Source: Bin5 sp965200685
Lineage (GTDB): Bacteria; Chloroflexota; Anaerolineae; Caldilineales; Caldilineaceae
NCBI GenBank assembly: GCA_965200685.1
Contig: OZ241379.1
Location: 3,844,001-3,908,000, forward strand
Length of the DNA stretch: 64,000 nt
Reading direction: 5' to 3'
The translations under genes and the position numbers were made by a program. Each line of letters begins with the position of its first letter. Positions within the stretch are counted from its first letter, which is position 1. Below, piece by piece: positions 35,235 to 43,798 of the stretch. Under the pieces are notes generated by a model. It was not told the DNA's origin. It did not search any database and saw only the letters and a program-made list of their open reading frames with translations.

Positions 35235-36811
35235 GTAGCGTCCCGTTCCTCCTGTAGGAGGACAAGAACGATGCTGAATGCTGACATGAGGAGGAGCAAT
35301 AGCGCAGGTGCGGCTGCTCTGCTAAAAAATGCCTCGTCGGTGGCCGACCAGATTTGCGTTGCTAATGTAGAGAAACCTGTAGGACTCAGCAAAAGCGTGG
35401 CCGGCAGCTCCTTGATTGTCGTCAAAAAAACGAGAGCACCACCTGCTAGAATGCCTGGCCGTACCAATGGAGCTGTAATCCGTCTGAATACGGCGCGACG
35501 GCCCAGGCCGAGGCTGCGGCCTGCCTCCTCCAATTGGGGATTCATCTGCAAGAAGCTCGTCTGCAGGACGCCTGTGGCCTGGGGCAAGAACTGAACCACA
35601 TAGGCAAACACAAGAATCCACAAGGTCTGGTAGATCAATGGCACGAAATTTGCCCCGAAAAAAACAAGACTGAAGGCAATGACAATCCCCGGTAAGCCAT
35701 AGCCTATATAGACCGCTTGTGCAGCGAAATCTGTTATGCGGCCTGGCATACGTACCCCCATATAGGCGATCAGTAGACCCAATACTGCCGTGACAATGGC
35801 AGCTAGTGTACCCGCTTGAAAACTGTTGCGCGTTGCTGCCCATACCGGCAGCAACGATTCTCCGGCTTGCAGACCTCGTAACAGCCAAAACAGAATCACG
35901 CCAGCAGGCATCATCAATGCGGCCAAGATCACAGAGCCACAGAAGATCAGGGCTGGCCATTTCCCATGCGCCAAAGGGATCAGCCTTGGACGAGTAACGC
36001 CGGCACTGCTGCGGTAATAGCGGGGCCGGCTGTGTCCGCGGCTATGCCGTTCCAACAGCAGCAGGATAACTGTCATGACCACTAGCACCAAGGAGAGTAA
36101 GGAGGCGAGGCTGCGATCAAAACTACTCAAATACTGGATATAAATTGCCCTGGTGAAACTATTGAAACGCAGCAAAGAGACCGCCCCAAAATCGCTTACT
36201 GTATAGAGGGCAACTAGCAGCCCGCCCGCTGTAATGGCCGGACGCAAATATGGCAATGTCACCTTTAGGAACGTTTGCCATCGATTATACCCTAAGGACA
36301 GAGCTGCTTCTTCAAGGGAAGGATCAAATCTATGCAGGCCGGCACGGATACTGACAACAATATACGGATAGGTAAAGAGTGTCAAAGTCCACAGAGCACC
36401 AGGAAAGCCGTAGATTGATGGCAACCGCTCCACGCCGAAAGGGGATAGCAGTTCCTGTAGAATCCCACGTGGTCCGAACATGGCGATCAATGTAAACCCA
36501 CCAACATAACTTGGGATGACAAGAGGCATCATAACAAGGACACTCCAAACTTGTCGTCCTGGCAGGTCTGTACAGACGGTTAGCCAAGCAAGGGGAAGCG
36601 CGAGCACGAGGGAAAGTGTCGTAACACTACAGGTAAGCAGTACACTATTCCACAGAATATGGAGGGTGCGGGGACGCACAAGTAGATCGACGGCTGCCGG
36701 CAAGCCGACATCAGTCGCCCGGTAGATCAGATAGACCAACGGCAATAGCATACCCAAAGCGATCAGTAAGACAATCGCCCTGAAAATAGTACCAAAATAG
36801 CCCTGGATCAT
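35228..36811 (-). CDS. ABC importer permease, fused two-domain FbpB type
   Basis: A 527-residue membrane protein with two copies of the binding-protein-dependent permease domain and about 12 helices. The EAA loops are visible: EEAALSLGYNRWQTFLKVTL in the first half and EEAGRSLGLGRRAVFRRITA in the second. A fused two-domain permease is characteristic of the Fe3+-type family. It is followed by its ATPase with a 7-nt overlap. The substrate-binding subunit, usually next to this gene, is absent; thrH lies 45 nt upstream instead. Confidence 0.88.
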   Translation of the reverse strand: MIQGYFGTIFRAIVLLIALGMLLPLVYLIYRATDVGLPAAVDLLVRPRTLHILWNSVLLTCSVTTLSLVLALPLAWLTVCTDLPGRQVWSVLVMMPLVIPSYVGGFTLIAMFGPRGILQELLSPFGVERLPSIYGFPGALWTLTLFTYPYIVVSIRAGLHRFDPSLEEAALSLGYNRWQTFLKVTLPYLRPAITAGGLLVALYTVSDFGAVSLLRFNSFTRAIYIQYLSSFDRSLASLLSLVLVVMTVILLLLERHSRGHSRPRYYRSSAGVTRPRLIPLAHGKWPALIFCGSVILAALMMPAGVILFWLLRGLQAGESLLPVWAATRNSFQAGTLAAIVTAVLGLLIAYMGVRMPGRITDFAAQAVYIGYGLPGIVIAFSLVFFGANFVPLIYQTLWILVFAYVVQFLPQATGVLQTSFLQMNPQLEEAGRSLGLGRRAVFRRITAPLVRPGILAGGALVFLTTIKELPATLLLSPTGFSTLATQIWSATDEAFFSRAAAPALLLLLMSAFSIVLVLLQEERDATW

Positions 36812-36856
36812 CCAATGATGTGTCTGCAGTGACGCACCTCCGCCAAAATGAAAGAA

Positions 36857-37507
36857 CTATGCCATTATCTCTACTGGGCCGGCATCTGCGACCAAAAAGC
36901 GGGATTGGATAAATGCCTTGGCCTCAGTATGGTTGCGGACAACCGGCAGGTGGGGGTAGTCTGCAATGACATTGTCCGGCGGATCGAAGAGTGTACTCAC
37001 ATCAGCGACTTCTAACATTGCAATGTCGTTGTAAGAGTCGCCGATTGCTAGTGTGTGGAACTGGAGTTCGTGAAATGCGAGGAGTGCTTTCCGTTTGGAC
37101 ATCTCTTGGCGCAGCCGGTACCCTGTGATAATCCCGTTCGTATCTATCTCTAGTGAGTGACAGAAGATCGTTGGGTAGTCTAACTGGGCCATTAGCGGCA
37201 TGGCAAATTCGTAAAATGTATCAGAGAGGATGATAAATTGTGTCCGCTGGCGTATCCAAGCGACAAATTCTGCTGCCCCTGGGAGAGGGGAGATGGTTGA
37301 GATGACATCTTGAATGTCTTGCAAACGCAGATCATGCGCCTGTAGAATCTCCAACCGCATCTGCATGAGTTTATCGTAATCAGAGATATCCCGGGTCGTC
37401 AGACGCAGCTGCTCAATACCGGTCTTTTGGGCAAATTCGATCCAGATTTCAGGGACAAGAACACCTTCCAGATCACTAGCGATCAGTCGGGGTCTTGGAT
37501 CATGCAT
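36857..37507 (-). CDS. thrH: ThrH-like phosphoserine phosphatase/homoserine phosphotransferase
   Basis: A 216-residue HAD enzyme that matches Pseudomonas ThrH closely: DLEGVLVPEIWIEFAQKTG, LTTRDISDYDKLMQMRLEIL, FIILSDTFYEFAMPLMAQL and AIGDSYNDIAMLEVAD. The nucleophile is Asp12 and the second acid is Glu14 (DLEG rather than DxD), as in ThrH. ThrH can hydrolyse phosphoserine and transfer the phosphate to homoserine. The start is placed at MHDPRP because GAAAGG lies 7 nt upstream; the frame continues 51 nt further into the palindromic repeat element, which is not expected to be coding. That element separates it from the histidine phosphatase gene. Confidence 0.9.
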   Translation of the reverse strand: MHDPRPRLIASDLEGVLVPEIWIEFAQKTGIEQLRLTTRDISDYDKLMQMRLEILQAHDLRLQDIQDVISTISPLPGAAEFVAWIRQRTQFIILSDTFYEFAMPLMAQLDYPTIFCHSLEIDTNGIITGYRLRQEMSKRKALLAFHELQFHTLAIGDSYNDIAMLEVADVSTLFDPPDNVIADYPHLPVVRNHTEAKAFIQSRFLVADAGPVEIMA

Positions 37508-37526
37508 GGGGTTTCCTTTCAAGCAG

Positions 37527-37587
37527 TTTGGCACAGAAAATTTTGTCATTGTACCCACTATTGCCTGTCAAAATTTCTCGTGCCAAA
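37527..37587 (-). repeat. Complete 61-bp imperfect palindromic repeat element
   Basis: On the minus strand it begins TTTGGCACGAGAAATTTTG, has a ~22-bp centre and ends CAAAATTTTCTGTGCCAAA. The ends pair over 8 bp, three mismatches and 8 bp. It lies between the histidine phosphatase stop (9 nt away) and the thrH start, left end first in the direction of transcription. Two other locations in the window share these ends. Confidence 0.85.
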
Positions 37588-37596
37588 ATAGGCGTG

Positions 37597-38397
37597 TTAG
37601 GTAATTAGGTCCGGCCTCAGGTGATCGACTCGGTTTGTATAGCGGATGATCATAAACAGGCTTCCATCGGTGTGGGAGCGCGTGAAATCGATGCGGGTGA
37701 TGCCGGTGTTGTAGTGGTTGAAGTGAAAATCATTGCCGGGGAGGCGTCCTAGCAGGGCCTTGAGCAGACTATCAAGAAACGTGCCATGGCTGACAGCAGC
37801 TATGCGCTCATTCTTGGTGTCGTCTGCGGCCATCTGGCGCAGGGCCTCCGCCACCCGCACGGCCCGGCCGTGGCAAGCGGCCCGGTCCTCTTCGCCGCCG
37901 AACCACCATCCATCTTGGCCGATGCCATCAAGAGAGTAGCCCGGGAACATCTCCGCCATCTCGGAACGGTTCAGCCCAGGATAGCCGATAGCCTCGGCAT
38001 CAATAGCAGGACGGTGAAATACGCCGCCATGTTCGTGCAGGTCAATCCAAACAGACGGGGAAAGGTTCAATGCCTCGGCGACAGGCCGCACAGTCTGCAT
38101 TGTACGCAACATTGGGCTGCAGTATAGGCGGTTGATGCCCAATTTGTTGGCAGAGCTGTCAATGATTGACTCCTCGTTTGGTGGGTCTTCGTAGCCTGTC
38201 CGGTGGTGCTTGGGGGAGGCATTGTGTAGATATGTGCCTAGACAGGCCGCTTGGGCTTCGCCGGTTTCCGTCAGGGGTGGTTCTGGGACCCTCTCGCGCA
38301 TATAGATGTCACGATTGAACTCACCAAATTGCTTGAAGATGGTCTCTCCAAGTAAGTTGTTGCTTGATTGACCATGACGAATCAGATACACAATCAT
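37597..38397 (-). CDS. Histidine phosphatase family (phosphoglycerate-mutase-like) protein
   Basis: A 266-residue histidine phosphatase. The phosphohistidine motif is IRHGQSSNN (His8), the second Arg is in LYCSPMLRTMQTVRPVAEAL, the acid in WIDLHEHGGVF, and the second catalytic His in AAVSHGTFLDSLL. Insertions near residues 25-40 and 80-95 make it longer than typical GpmB-like proteins. Substrates range from sugar phosphates to nucleotides in this family and cannot be predicted. It is upstream of thrH on the same strand, with the palindromic element between them. A 15-bp AT-rich hairpin lies 130-165 nt before its start. Confidence 0.85.
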   Translation of the reverse strand: MIVYLIRHGQSSNNLLGETIFKQFGEFNRDIYMRERVPEPPLTETGEAQAACLGTYLHNASPKHHRTGYEDPPNEESIIDSSANKLGINRLYCSPMLRTMQTVRPVAEALNLSPSVWIDLHEHGGVFHRPAIDAEAIGYPGLNRSEMAEMFPGYSLDGIGQDGWWFGGEEDRAACHGRAVRVAEALRQMAADDTKNERIAAVSHGTFLDSLLKALLGRLPGNDFHFNHYNTGITRIDFTRSHTDGSLFMIIRYTNRVDHLRPDLIT

Positions 38398-38528
38398 GTG
38401 AGCAGGTCTCCGTTCCGAATGAGGGATTGTGGCCTAGTGCCCTTTGCCAAATGTAGAGGGTACACGATCAGGGATGAAAAGGCAAAAGGGCGATGGTGTG
38501 TAGAGAGGGATATTGTAGTTGTCTTTAT

Positions 38529-38562
38529 TTTATTTAGTATAACTACTGTTATACTAAATAAA
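38529..38562. promoter_or_regulatory. 15-bp AT-rich inverted repeat (operator or hairpin)
   Basis: TTTATTTAGTATAAC, loop TACT, GTTATACTAAATAAA: a perfect 15-bp stem with a 4-nt loop. It lies in the 213-bp gap between the coiled-coil gene (upstream) and the histidine phosphatase gene (downstream) on the minus strand. It could end the first transcript or be an operator for the second. Confidence 0.5.
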
Positions 38563-38610
38563 CTCGTTTTGCTTAACTTTGAAACCGCAATATATCACAA
38601 ACAAGCGAAA

Positions 38611-38997
38611 CTATCCGCCGCCCAGCCGCCGCAACTGGAGTAGCATATCCAGCAGGTTTATCTCATCGGGTACAGCCCGTTCGAGTACAGCCAGCCCCAC
38701 CAATCCCCAGAACAGCCATATACGCAGCACACGTATATCAGACCGCACAGTCTCCACATCAGACCGCACCGCGCCTATAGCCTTTTCTACGTCAGACCGC
38801 ACCGCGCCTATAGCCTTTTCTACGTCTGCCTTCGCTTTCTCTACGTCTGCCTTCGTAGCACCATGCCTATCTATAGAGCGTACAGACTCTTCAACCTTGA
38901 CATCCAACCGCGAGACCCGTTCCCTTTCCTGCGCCTGGGCAGCCGTCAACGTTTGTACATCTTCCCGCAACGCCTGAACGTCTTCAACCACTGCCAT
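38611..38997 (-). CDS. Small coiled-coil membrane protein
   Basis: A 128-residue protein. Residues ~1-90 are coiled coil with short internal repeats (DVEKAIGAVRS twice, preceded by ADVEKAK), coded by a 33-bp direct repeat. A single hydrophobic helix follows (LRIWLFWGLVGLAVLERAV, ~91-109), then a short amphipathic tail. The layout recalls the CCDC90/DUF1640-type coiled-coil plus C-terminal anchor, but similarity is only architectural. AGGAAG precedes the ATG. Function unknown. It is the third gene of the window with in-frame coiled-coil repeats. Confidence 0.65.
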   Translation of the reverse strand: MAVVEDVQALREDVQTLTAAQAQERERVSRLDVKVEESVRSIDRHGATKADVEKAKADVEKAIGAVRSDVEKAIGAVRSDVETVRSDIRVLRIWLFWGLVGLAVLERAVPDEINLLDMLLQLRRLGGG

Positions 38998-39110
38998 AAC
39001 TTCCTTCCTCGCTGTTGTACTCGGTTTCGCTTGCTGTTCCGTTATTCTAGTCTATCACAACACCAATACCAGCCAAAACAGCAAAAACATAGAATAGCCA
39101 AAACGTTTCT

Positions 39111-39139
39111 TTGACCATCAGACTGGTCCGTTGCATACT
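39111..39139 (+). promoter_or_regulatory. Candidate promoter for the TrkH gene
   Basis: TTGACC, 17 nt and CATACT. Transcription would start near 39146, which leaves the TTG at 39148 almost leaderless and favours the ATG at 39178 as the start codon. Confidence 0.45.
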
Positions 39140-39177
39140 CTTATCTGTTGGAATCAAGCGAAACTGTTGGCTATCTG

Positions 39178-40653
39178 ATGGATCAGAACCCTGTTGACTA
39201 CACCACCGAGGATGATTCTGGCGAGTATCTGGTAAAGATCCGCCTCAAGGGCGCGCGGCGTGCGGCGCAGGATAGAGAGGTCGGGGCTGCCCCTACCCAA
39301 GCCGCATCAAAGGTCCAAACACACCAGGTGTTGATCAGTGGCTTTGCCCTCATTATCGCCATAGGCACCCTGTTGCTAAAACTGCCGGCCGCCTCAGCAT
39401 CGGGGGTTTCGATTGGTTGGCTTGAAGCTGTATTTACCGCGACCAGTGCGGTAACGGTAACAGGGCTTGGTGTCTTAACCACCGCGACCGATTTTACCCG
39501 CTTCGGCCAGGTCATTATTCTGATTCTTCTGCAAGTGGGCGGCGTTGGCTTTATCGCCTTCAGCGTTCTGCTCTTCCATCTGGTTGGCCGCCGAGTTACC
39601 CTCAACGAACGGTTTGTGATTCAGCAGTCGTTGGCTGCTGGTGTACTGCGGCGAGGCGGCCCTTTTGCGAAGGTCGCCAACCTGGCCCTCTATATTCTCG
39701 CGGTGACACTATTGATTGAGACAATCGGCACACTCTTGCTCTGGCTGCGCTGGCGCACAGCGTTCCCGGATGGAGAGGCTCTGTGGCTGGCCCTGTTCCA
39801 CTCGGTCAGCAGCTATTGTAACGCCGGCTTCGATCTCTTCAGTGGCACCGACTCATCTCCTCTCTTTGGATTCAACACGGACTATTACTCGCTGTTCGTC
39901 ATGTCTGTTTTGATCCTCTTGGGCGGGTTCGGCGTTGCGGTCCTGTACGATCTAGCTACGTTTTTCAAAAATCGGATGTTAGCCCTCAATACCCGCATTA
40001 CGCTGGGGTTGACAGTCGTGCTGACACTCTCTGGCCTGGCTGTCATGGTATTGGACCGTCAGATTTACAGCGTAATCTTGGCTGGCCAGTCCTTTGGCGA
40101 GCAGCTTGCCGTCAGTACCTTTACGATTCTTTCCGCGCGTACCGCCGGTCTCACGATTCTGCCGTTAGATGAGCTGAGTCAAAGTACCCAACTCATGCTG
40201 ATGATCTGGATGTTCATCGGCGGGGCACCAGCCAGTATGGCCGGCGGTGTCACCAGCAGCACGATCGGTGTGCTTCTGATTACTGCCCTGACCACCGTCA
40301 AAGGGGATGATGAGGCGGTTGCCTTTGGCCGGACGATTCCCAGAGAAACGATAAACAAAGCTGTGGCGATCATGACAGTCAGCACCTTGCTGGTTGCAGT
40401 GATCACAATCGTTCTCTCAACCAGCCTGCACCAGGGTGACATCTTTGCCCTAGGGTTTGAGGTCGTGAGTGCTTTTGCCAATGCTGGCTACTCATTGAAC
40501 TTCACTGCCAATCTGGACAACTGGGGCCGCGCATTGATTGTGTTTACCATGTTTTGGGGGCGACTGGGGCCGTTGACCATCGTCGTAGCCCTGGCCCAAA
40601 GGGAGCAACCGACCTTACTCCACTACCCGGAAGAGTCGGTAATTTTAGGGTAG
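39178..40653 (+). CDS. TrkH/KtrB family potassium uptake protein
   Basis: A membrane potassium translocator of about 491 residues. It has four repeats of helix-pore-helix, with filter segments SAVTVTGLGV, SSYCNAGFDLF, SARTAGLTIL and SAFANAGYSLNF, each with the key Gly. GGAPASMAGGVTSSTIGVLL in the third repeat is characteristic. The first ~45 residues are hydrophilic and acidic. ATG is chosen from the promoter position; an in-frame TTG 30 nt upstream is the alternative, and neither has a clear ribosome site. The usual cytoplasmic RCK partner (TrkA/KtrA) is not adjacent. Confidence 0.9.
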   Translation: MDQNPVDYTTEDDSGEYLVKIRLKGARRAAQDREVGAAPTQAASKVQTHQVLISGFALIIAIGTLLLKLPAASASGVSIGWLEAVFTATSAVTVTGLGVLTTATDFTRFGQVIILILLQVGGVGFIAFSVLLFHLVGRRVTLNERFVIQQSLAAGVLRRGGPFAKVANLALYILAVTLLIETIGTLLLWLRWRTAFPDGEALWLALFHSVSSYCNAGFDLFSGTDSSPLFGFNTDYYSLFVMSVLILLGGFGVAVLYDLATFFKNRMLALNTRITLGLTVVLTLSGLAVMVLDRQIYSVILAGQSFGEQLAVSTFTILSARTAGLTILPLDELSQSTQLMLMIWMFIGGAPASMAGGVTSSTIGVLLITALTTVKGDDEAVAFGRTIPRETINKAVAIMTVSTLLVAVITIVLSTSLHQGDIFALGFEVVSAFANAGYSLNFTANLDNWGRALIVFTMFWGRLGPLTIVVALAQREQPTLLHYPEESVILG

Positions 40654-40687
40654 TAAGACATACTACACGATTGTCGAAAGGACAAAA

Positions 40688-41746
40688 ATGATAGCATATA
40701 CGCTTAAGGACATGCGTGCCGGGGCCGAGACAGCCGTACAGATCTGCATGGCCGTACAGGCCGGCGAGCGGGTCTTGATCCTCGGCGATGACGCGTCGGC
40801 CCTGATTAGCCAAGCAGTGGCCGACGCAGCCAGAGCGGTCAACGCAGAAGTTGAACTGCTAAGGCTAGAATCCTTCGGTACACGCCCGATTACCAGCATG
40901 CCCAACGACCTCCAAGCCCTGTTGGATCGATTCCAGCCCCATGTAAGCTTCTATACTGCCAGCAGCCGACCAGGCGAACTCAAATTTCGCATGGCCTATA
41001 TGCCAGCTGTGATGCAGGCCAATCCAGCCGGCGCACGTCATGGACATATGATTAACATTACCCCCCCATTGATGACCCAAGGTATGCGAGTAGACTATCA
41101 TCACATCTATGATGTGACCATGCGGGTCAATGATCTTGTGCGTGAGGCGACTGAAATTCGAGTCACGAACCCGAAGGGCACCGATTTTAGCGGGACATTC
41201 AGCCAGCATCTCAAGTGGATTCCCTGTCACGGCCTTTACCATGAACCGGGCATGTGGGGAAATCTGCCTGAGGGAGAGACCTTCACCTCCCCGGCTAACG
41301 CCAATGGGGTGCTGGTCGTGGACGAATTGGGCGATTATTTCAGTGAGCGTTATGGGGTTCTCAAGACGCCGGTCACATTTATCGTCGAAAACAGCAGAGT
41401 GAGCAGCATCCACTGTGATGACAGGGCCATTGAAGCGGATATCCAGTCCTACATCTTCGGTGTAGAAAATGCGGACAGGGTAGGCGAATTTGCCATCGGC
41501 ACCAATATCGCACTTACCGGCCTGGTCGGCAACCTTCTCCAAGATGAAAAACTCCCTGGGGTACATGTGGCCTTTGGCGACCCCTATGGGAAACGGACCG
41601 GTGCGGACTGGAGATCTGATCATCATGTAGATGTGATCCCCACACAATGTACGATTGATGTGGATACGAGACGGATTATGACCGACGGGGTATTTAGCGA
41701 TGAGATTCTGGCTTTCCACCAGGGAAGCACAAAGGATAAAATGTGA
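40688..41746 (+). CDS. M29 family aminopeptidase (leucyl aminopeptidase, AmpS-like)
   Basis: A 352-residue metallo-aminopeptidase of the thermophilic M29 family. Likely metal ligands are Glu in NLPEGETF, Glu in RVGEFAIGTN, His in GVHVAFGDPYG and the SDHHVDVI segment. It would remove N-terminal residues from cytoplasmic peptides. AAAGGA precedes the ATG by 5 nt. The closest neighbour is trkH, 34 nt upstream on the same strand; the tRNA promoter begins 2 nt after the stop. Length is slightly shorter than the ~400-residue Thermus enzymes. Confidence 0.85.
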   Translation: MIAYTLKDMRAGAETAVQICMAVQAGERVLILGDDASALISQAVADAARAVNAEVELLRLESFGTRPITSMPNDLQALLDRFQPHVSFYTASSRPGELKFRMAYMPAVMQANPAGARHGHMINITPPLMTQGMRVDYHHIYDVTMRVNDLVREATEIRVTNPKGTDFSGTFSQHLKWIPCHGLYHEPGMWGNLPEGETFTSPANANGVLVVDELGDYFSERYGVLKTPVTFIVENSRVSSIHCDDRAIEADIQSYIFGVENADRVGEFAIGTNIALTGLVGNLLQDEKLPGVHVAFGDPYGKRTGADWRSDHHVDVIPTQCTIDVDTRRIMTDGVFSDEILAFHQGSTKDKM

Positions 41747-41747
41747 T

Positions 41748-41775
41748 TTGACAAAATGCGAGTTCTGTATATACT
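41748..41775 (+). promoter_or_regulatory. Promoter of tRNA-Gly
   Basis: A consensus TTGACA, 16-nt spacer and TATACT, ending 10 nt before the mature tRNA. Confidence 0.75.
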
Positions 41776-41785
41776 ACGTCAAAAT

Positions 41786-41857
41786 GCGGGCGTAGTTCAG
41801 TGGTAGAACGTCAGCTTCCCAAGCTGAATGTCGACGGTTCGAGTCCGTTCGCCCGCT
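41786..41857 (+). tRNA. tRNA-Gly (anticodon CCC)
   Basis: A complete cloverleaf: acceptor GCGGGCG/CGCCCGC, D arm GTTC-AGTGGTA-GAAC, anticodon stem TCAGC/GCTGA with loop TTCCCAA (anticodon CCC), and T arm GACGG-TTCGAGT-CCGTT with one G-U pair. CCA is not encoded. It reads GGG codons. It has its own promoter and terminator. Confidence 0.95.
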
Positions 41858-41861
41858 CAGG

Positions 41862-41891
41862 AAACACCCGGTGTAATTCCGGGTGTTTTTT
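41862..41891 (+). terminator. Factor-independent terminator of tRNA-Gly
   Basis: AACACCCGG, 7-nt loop, CCGGGTGTT and a run of six T. It ends 27 nt before the SLC13 gene start. Confidence 0.85.
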
Positions 41892-41917
41892 GGATCACAC
41901 CGCCCCAAGGAACGTCC

Positions 41918-43762
41918 ATGACAGTCGAAATGGTCGTACTCATTGCCATTCTGGCCGCGTCAACAGTCCTCTATCTCAGCAACTGGTTGGCCACGGAGAC
42001 AACCTCCGCACTTGTCATCGCTTCCCTGGCACTAACCGGTATTTTGAATACAAATGAGGCCCTTTCCGGCTTTGCCAGCGCGGCTACCTTAACTGTTGGC
42101 GCAATGTTCGTGCTCAGCCATGGGCTGATGCGTACTGGGGCATTGGAGATCGTAACAATCGGCCTGGCACGTTTTTCCGGAGGCAGCCCGCGCCGGCTGC
42201 TGCTTCTGTTGGGATGTGTGATCCCTCTGGCCAGTGCCATTATGAACAATACCCCTGTCGTAGTCATGATGGTGCCCGTGGTCTTGTCCCTCAGCCAACG
42301 CTTTCACATTCAGCCTTCCAAGTTGCTGATCCCCTTGAGTTATTTTGCGGTCCTGGGCGGAACCATCACCCTTTTGGGAACGAGTACCAATATCTTGGTT
42401 GATGAACTGTACCGCAGCGCAGGTGGCCCTGGTTTCGATCTCTTGACATTCACACCCCTCGGCCTGATCTTTACAGTTGCCGGCGGAGCCTTTGTGGTGA
42501 TCACAAGTCAGAAACTACTGCCGGAGCGGGTGCCTTCGGCTGAACTCGGAGATGGCCGTTATCAACACACCCTCTTCGTCGCGGAAGTGGCTGTGGAAAC
42601 AGGGAGTCCCCTACTCGGTCAGACAGTTGCGGAGATGTTCGGCGACACAACAAGATTTCGACTCCCCCAACCCAGGTTGGGGCGTCATCATCGGCGCATA
42701 TCCCACGATAGAAATCAAGCTGGCGAGACAGTGGCAGAACGCATCGAGTTCTTAGGACTCCTGCGCGGGGAAAAAACCTACCGGCCAGAGGAAGTACAAC
42801 CATTCCTCTTTCAGGATGGTGATGTCTTGGTGATCAGCGGCTCGCCCCCTTTGATTGCCCGGTTTATCGAAATACACTCCACAACGCCCCCGTCAGAACA
42901 ACCCGCAGGAAAGACACTGGTTGAGGCGATTATCCTGCCCGATTCCTCTGCCACCGGCAGACAGTTGGCCCAGTTGGATTTCGAGCATAATCATAATGTC
43001 CAAGTGTTTGGGCTACGACGGCGAAGTGGTCATCGCCACCTTGGATTGCGGCACGTACGTCTGCAACGAGGCGATGTATTGCTCCTGCGCGGAGAACGAG
43101 CAGGCTTACAAACAGTGAGCGAGCTGTTCAAATTTCTGTTGGTGGAGGGTGTGGAAGGCGCAATTATCAGACGGACAAAGAATCGGATGGCATTGCTCAT
43201 CATGGGCGGTGTCGTTCTGCTCGCCAGCCTGACCAACCTCCCAGTTGTCATTTTGGCGTTAAGTGGGGCAGCATTGATGATTCTTACTCGCTGTCTGCGA
43301 GTAGATGAAGCCATGTCCTCTCTTGATGGCGCGACTCTTATGCTTCTGGCCGGTACAATTCCCATGGGGATTGCATTGCAGACAACTGGGCTGGCCCAAC
43401 TTTTGGTGGACCAGCTCATTCTATTGGCCGGCCAGGCCAGCCCTGTCCTCTTCCTGTCCCTGTTCTACCTGTGTACCACTCTGCTGACACAGCTAATCAG
43501 CAACAACGCTGTCGCCGTGCTCCTCACACCGATCGCTCTGTACCTAGCAACAAGTCTGGATGTGAACGCCCAGCCTCTGCTTATGGCAATCGCTTTTGGC
43601 GCGTCTGCTAGTTTCATGACGCCGATGGGCTATCAGACAAATGCGATTGTCATGGGACCAGGGGGCTACTCATTTGCCGATTATCTGCGTATTGGAGTTC
43701 CTCTGACACTGTTGACTTGGGGGTTGGCGACGTTTTTTGTTCCTTTGATTTGGTTGTTTTAG
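41918..43762 (+). CDS. SLC13-family permease with two TrkA-C (RCK_C) domains
   Basis: A 614-residue inner-membrane transporter (anion or dicarboxylate/sodium type). The halves carry SAIMNNTPVVVMMVPVVLSL with LGTSTNILVDEL, and LTQLISNNAVAVLLTPIALY, the paired N-T/N-N motifs of the family. Two regulatory RCK_C domains lie between (FLGLLRGEKTYRPEEVQPFL, GDVLVISG; VFGLRRRSGHRHLG, GDVLLLRG). About 28 hydrophilic, Arg/His-rich residues (around 248-276, TRFRLPQPRLGRHHRRIS) interrupt the first RCK_C domain and are coded partly by a palindrome. The ATG with AAGGA upstream was chosen; the frame extends through the tRNA and cannot be coding there. The substrate is not predictable. Confidence 0.85.
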   Translation: MTVEMVVLIAILAASTVLYLSNWLATETTSALVIASLALTGILNTNEALSGFASAATLTVGAMFVLSHGLMRTGALEIVTIGLARFSGGSPRRLLLLLGCVIPLASAIMNNTPVVVMMVPVVLSLSQRFHIQPSKLLIPLSYFAVLGGTITLLGTSTNILVDELYRSAGGPGFDLLTFTPLGLIFTVAGGAFVVITSQKLLPERVPSAELGDGRYQHTLFVAEVAVETGSPLLGQTVAEMFGDTTRFRLPQPRLGRHHRRISHDRNQAGETVAERIEFLGLLRGEKTYRPEEVQPFLFQDGDVLVISGSPPLIARFIEIHSTTPPSEQPAGKTLVEAIILPDSSATGRQLAQLDFEHNHNVQVFGLRRRSGHRHLGLRHVRLQRGDVLLLRGERAGLQTVSELFKFLLVEGVEGAIIRRTKNRMALLIMGGVVLLASLTNLPVVILALSGAALMILTRCLRVDEAMSSLDGATLMLLAGTIPMGIALQTTGLAQLLVDQLILLAGQASPVLFLSLFYLCTTLLTQLISNNAVAVLLTPIALYLATSLDVNAQPLLMAIAFGASASFMTPMGYQTNAIVMGPGGYSFADYLRIGVPLTLLTWGLATFFVPLIWLF

Positions 43763-43798
43763 GTTTTTAATGACTACACGAAATACAAGGAGAGATCT

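Noticed and set aside
34140..36811. A sugar or spermidine importer assignment for the two-gene ABC locus
   Set aside because: The fused two-domain permease fits the Fe3+-type class better, although the substrate remains unproven.
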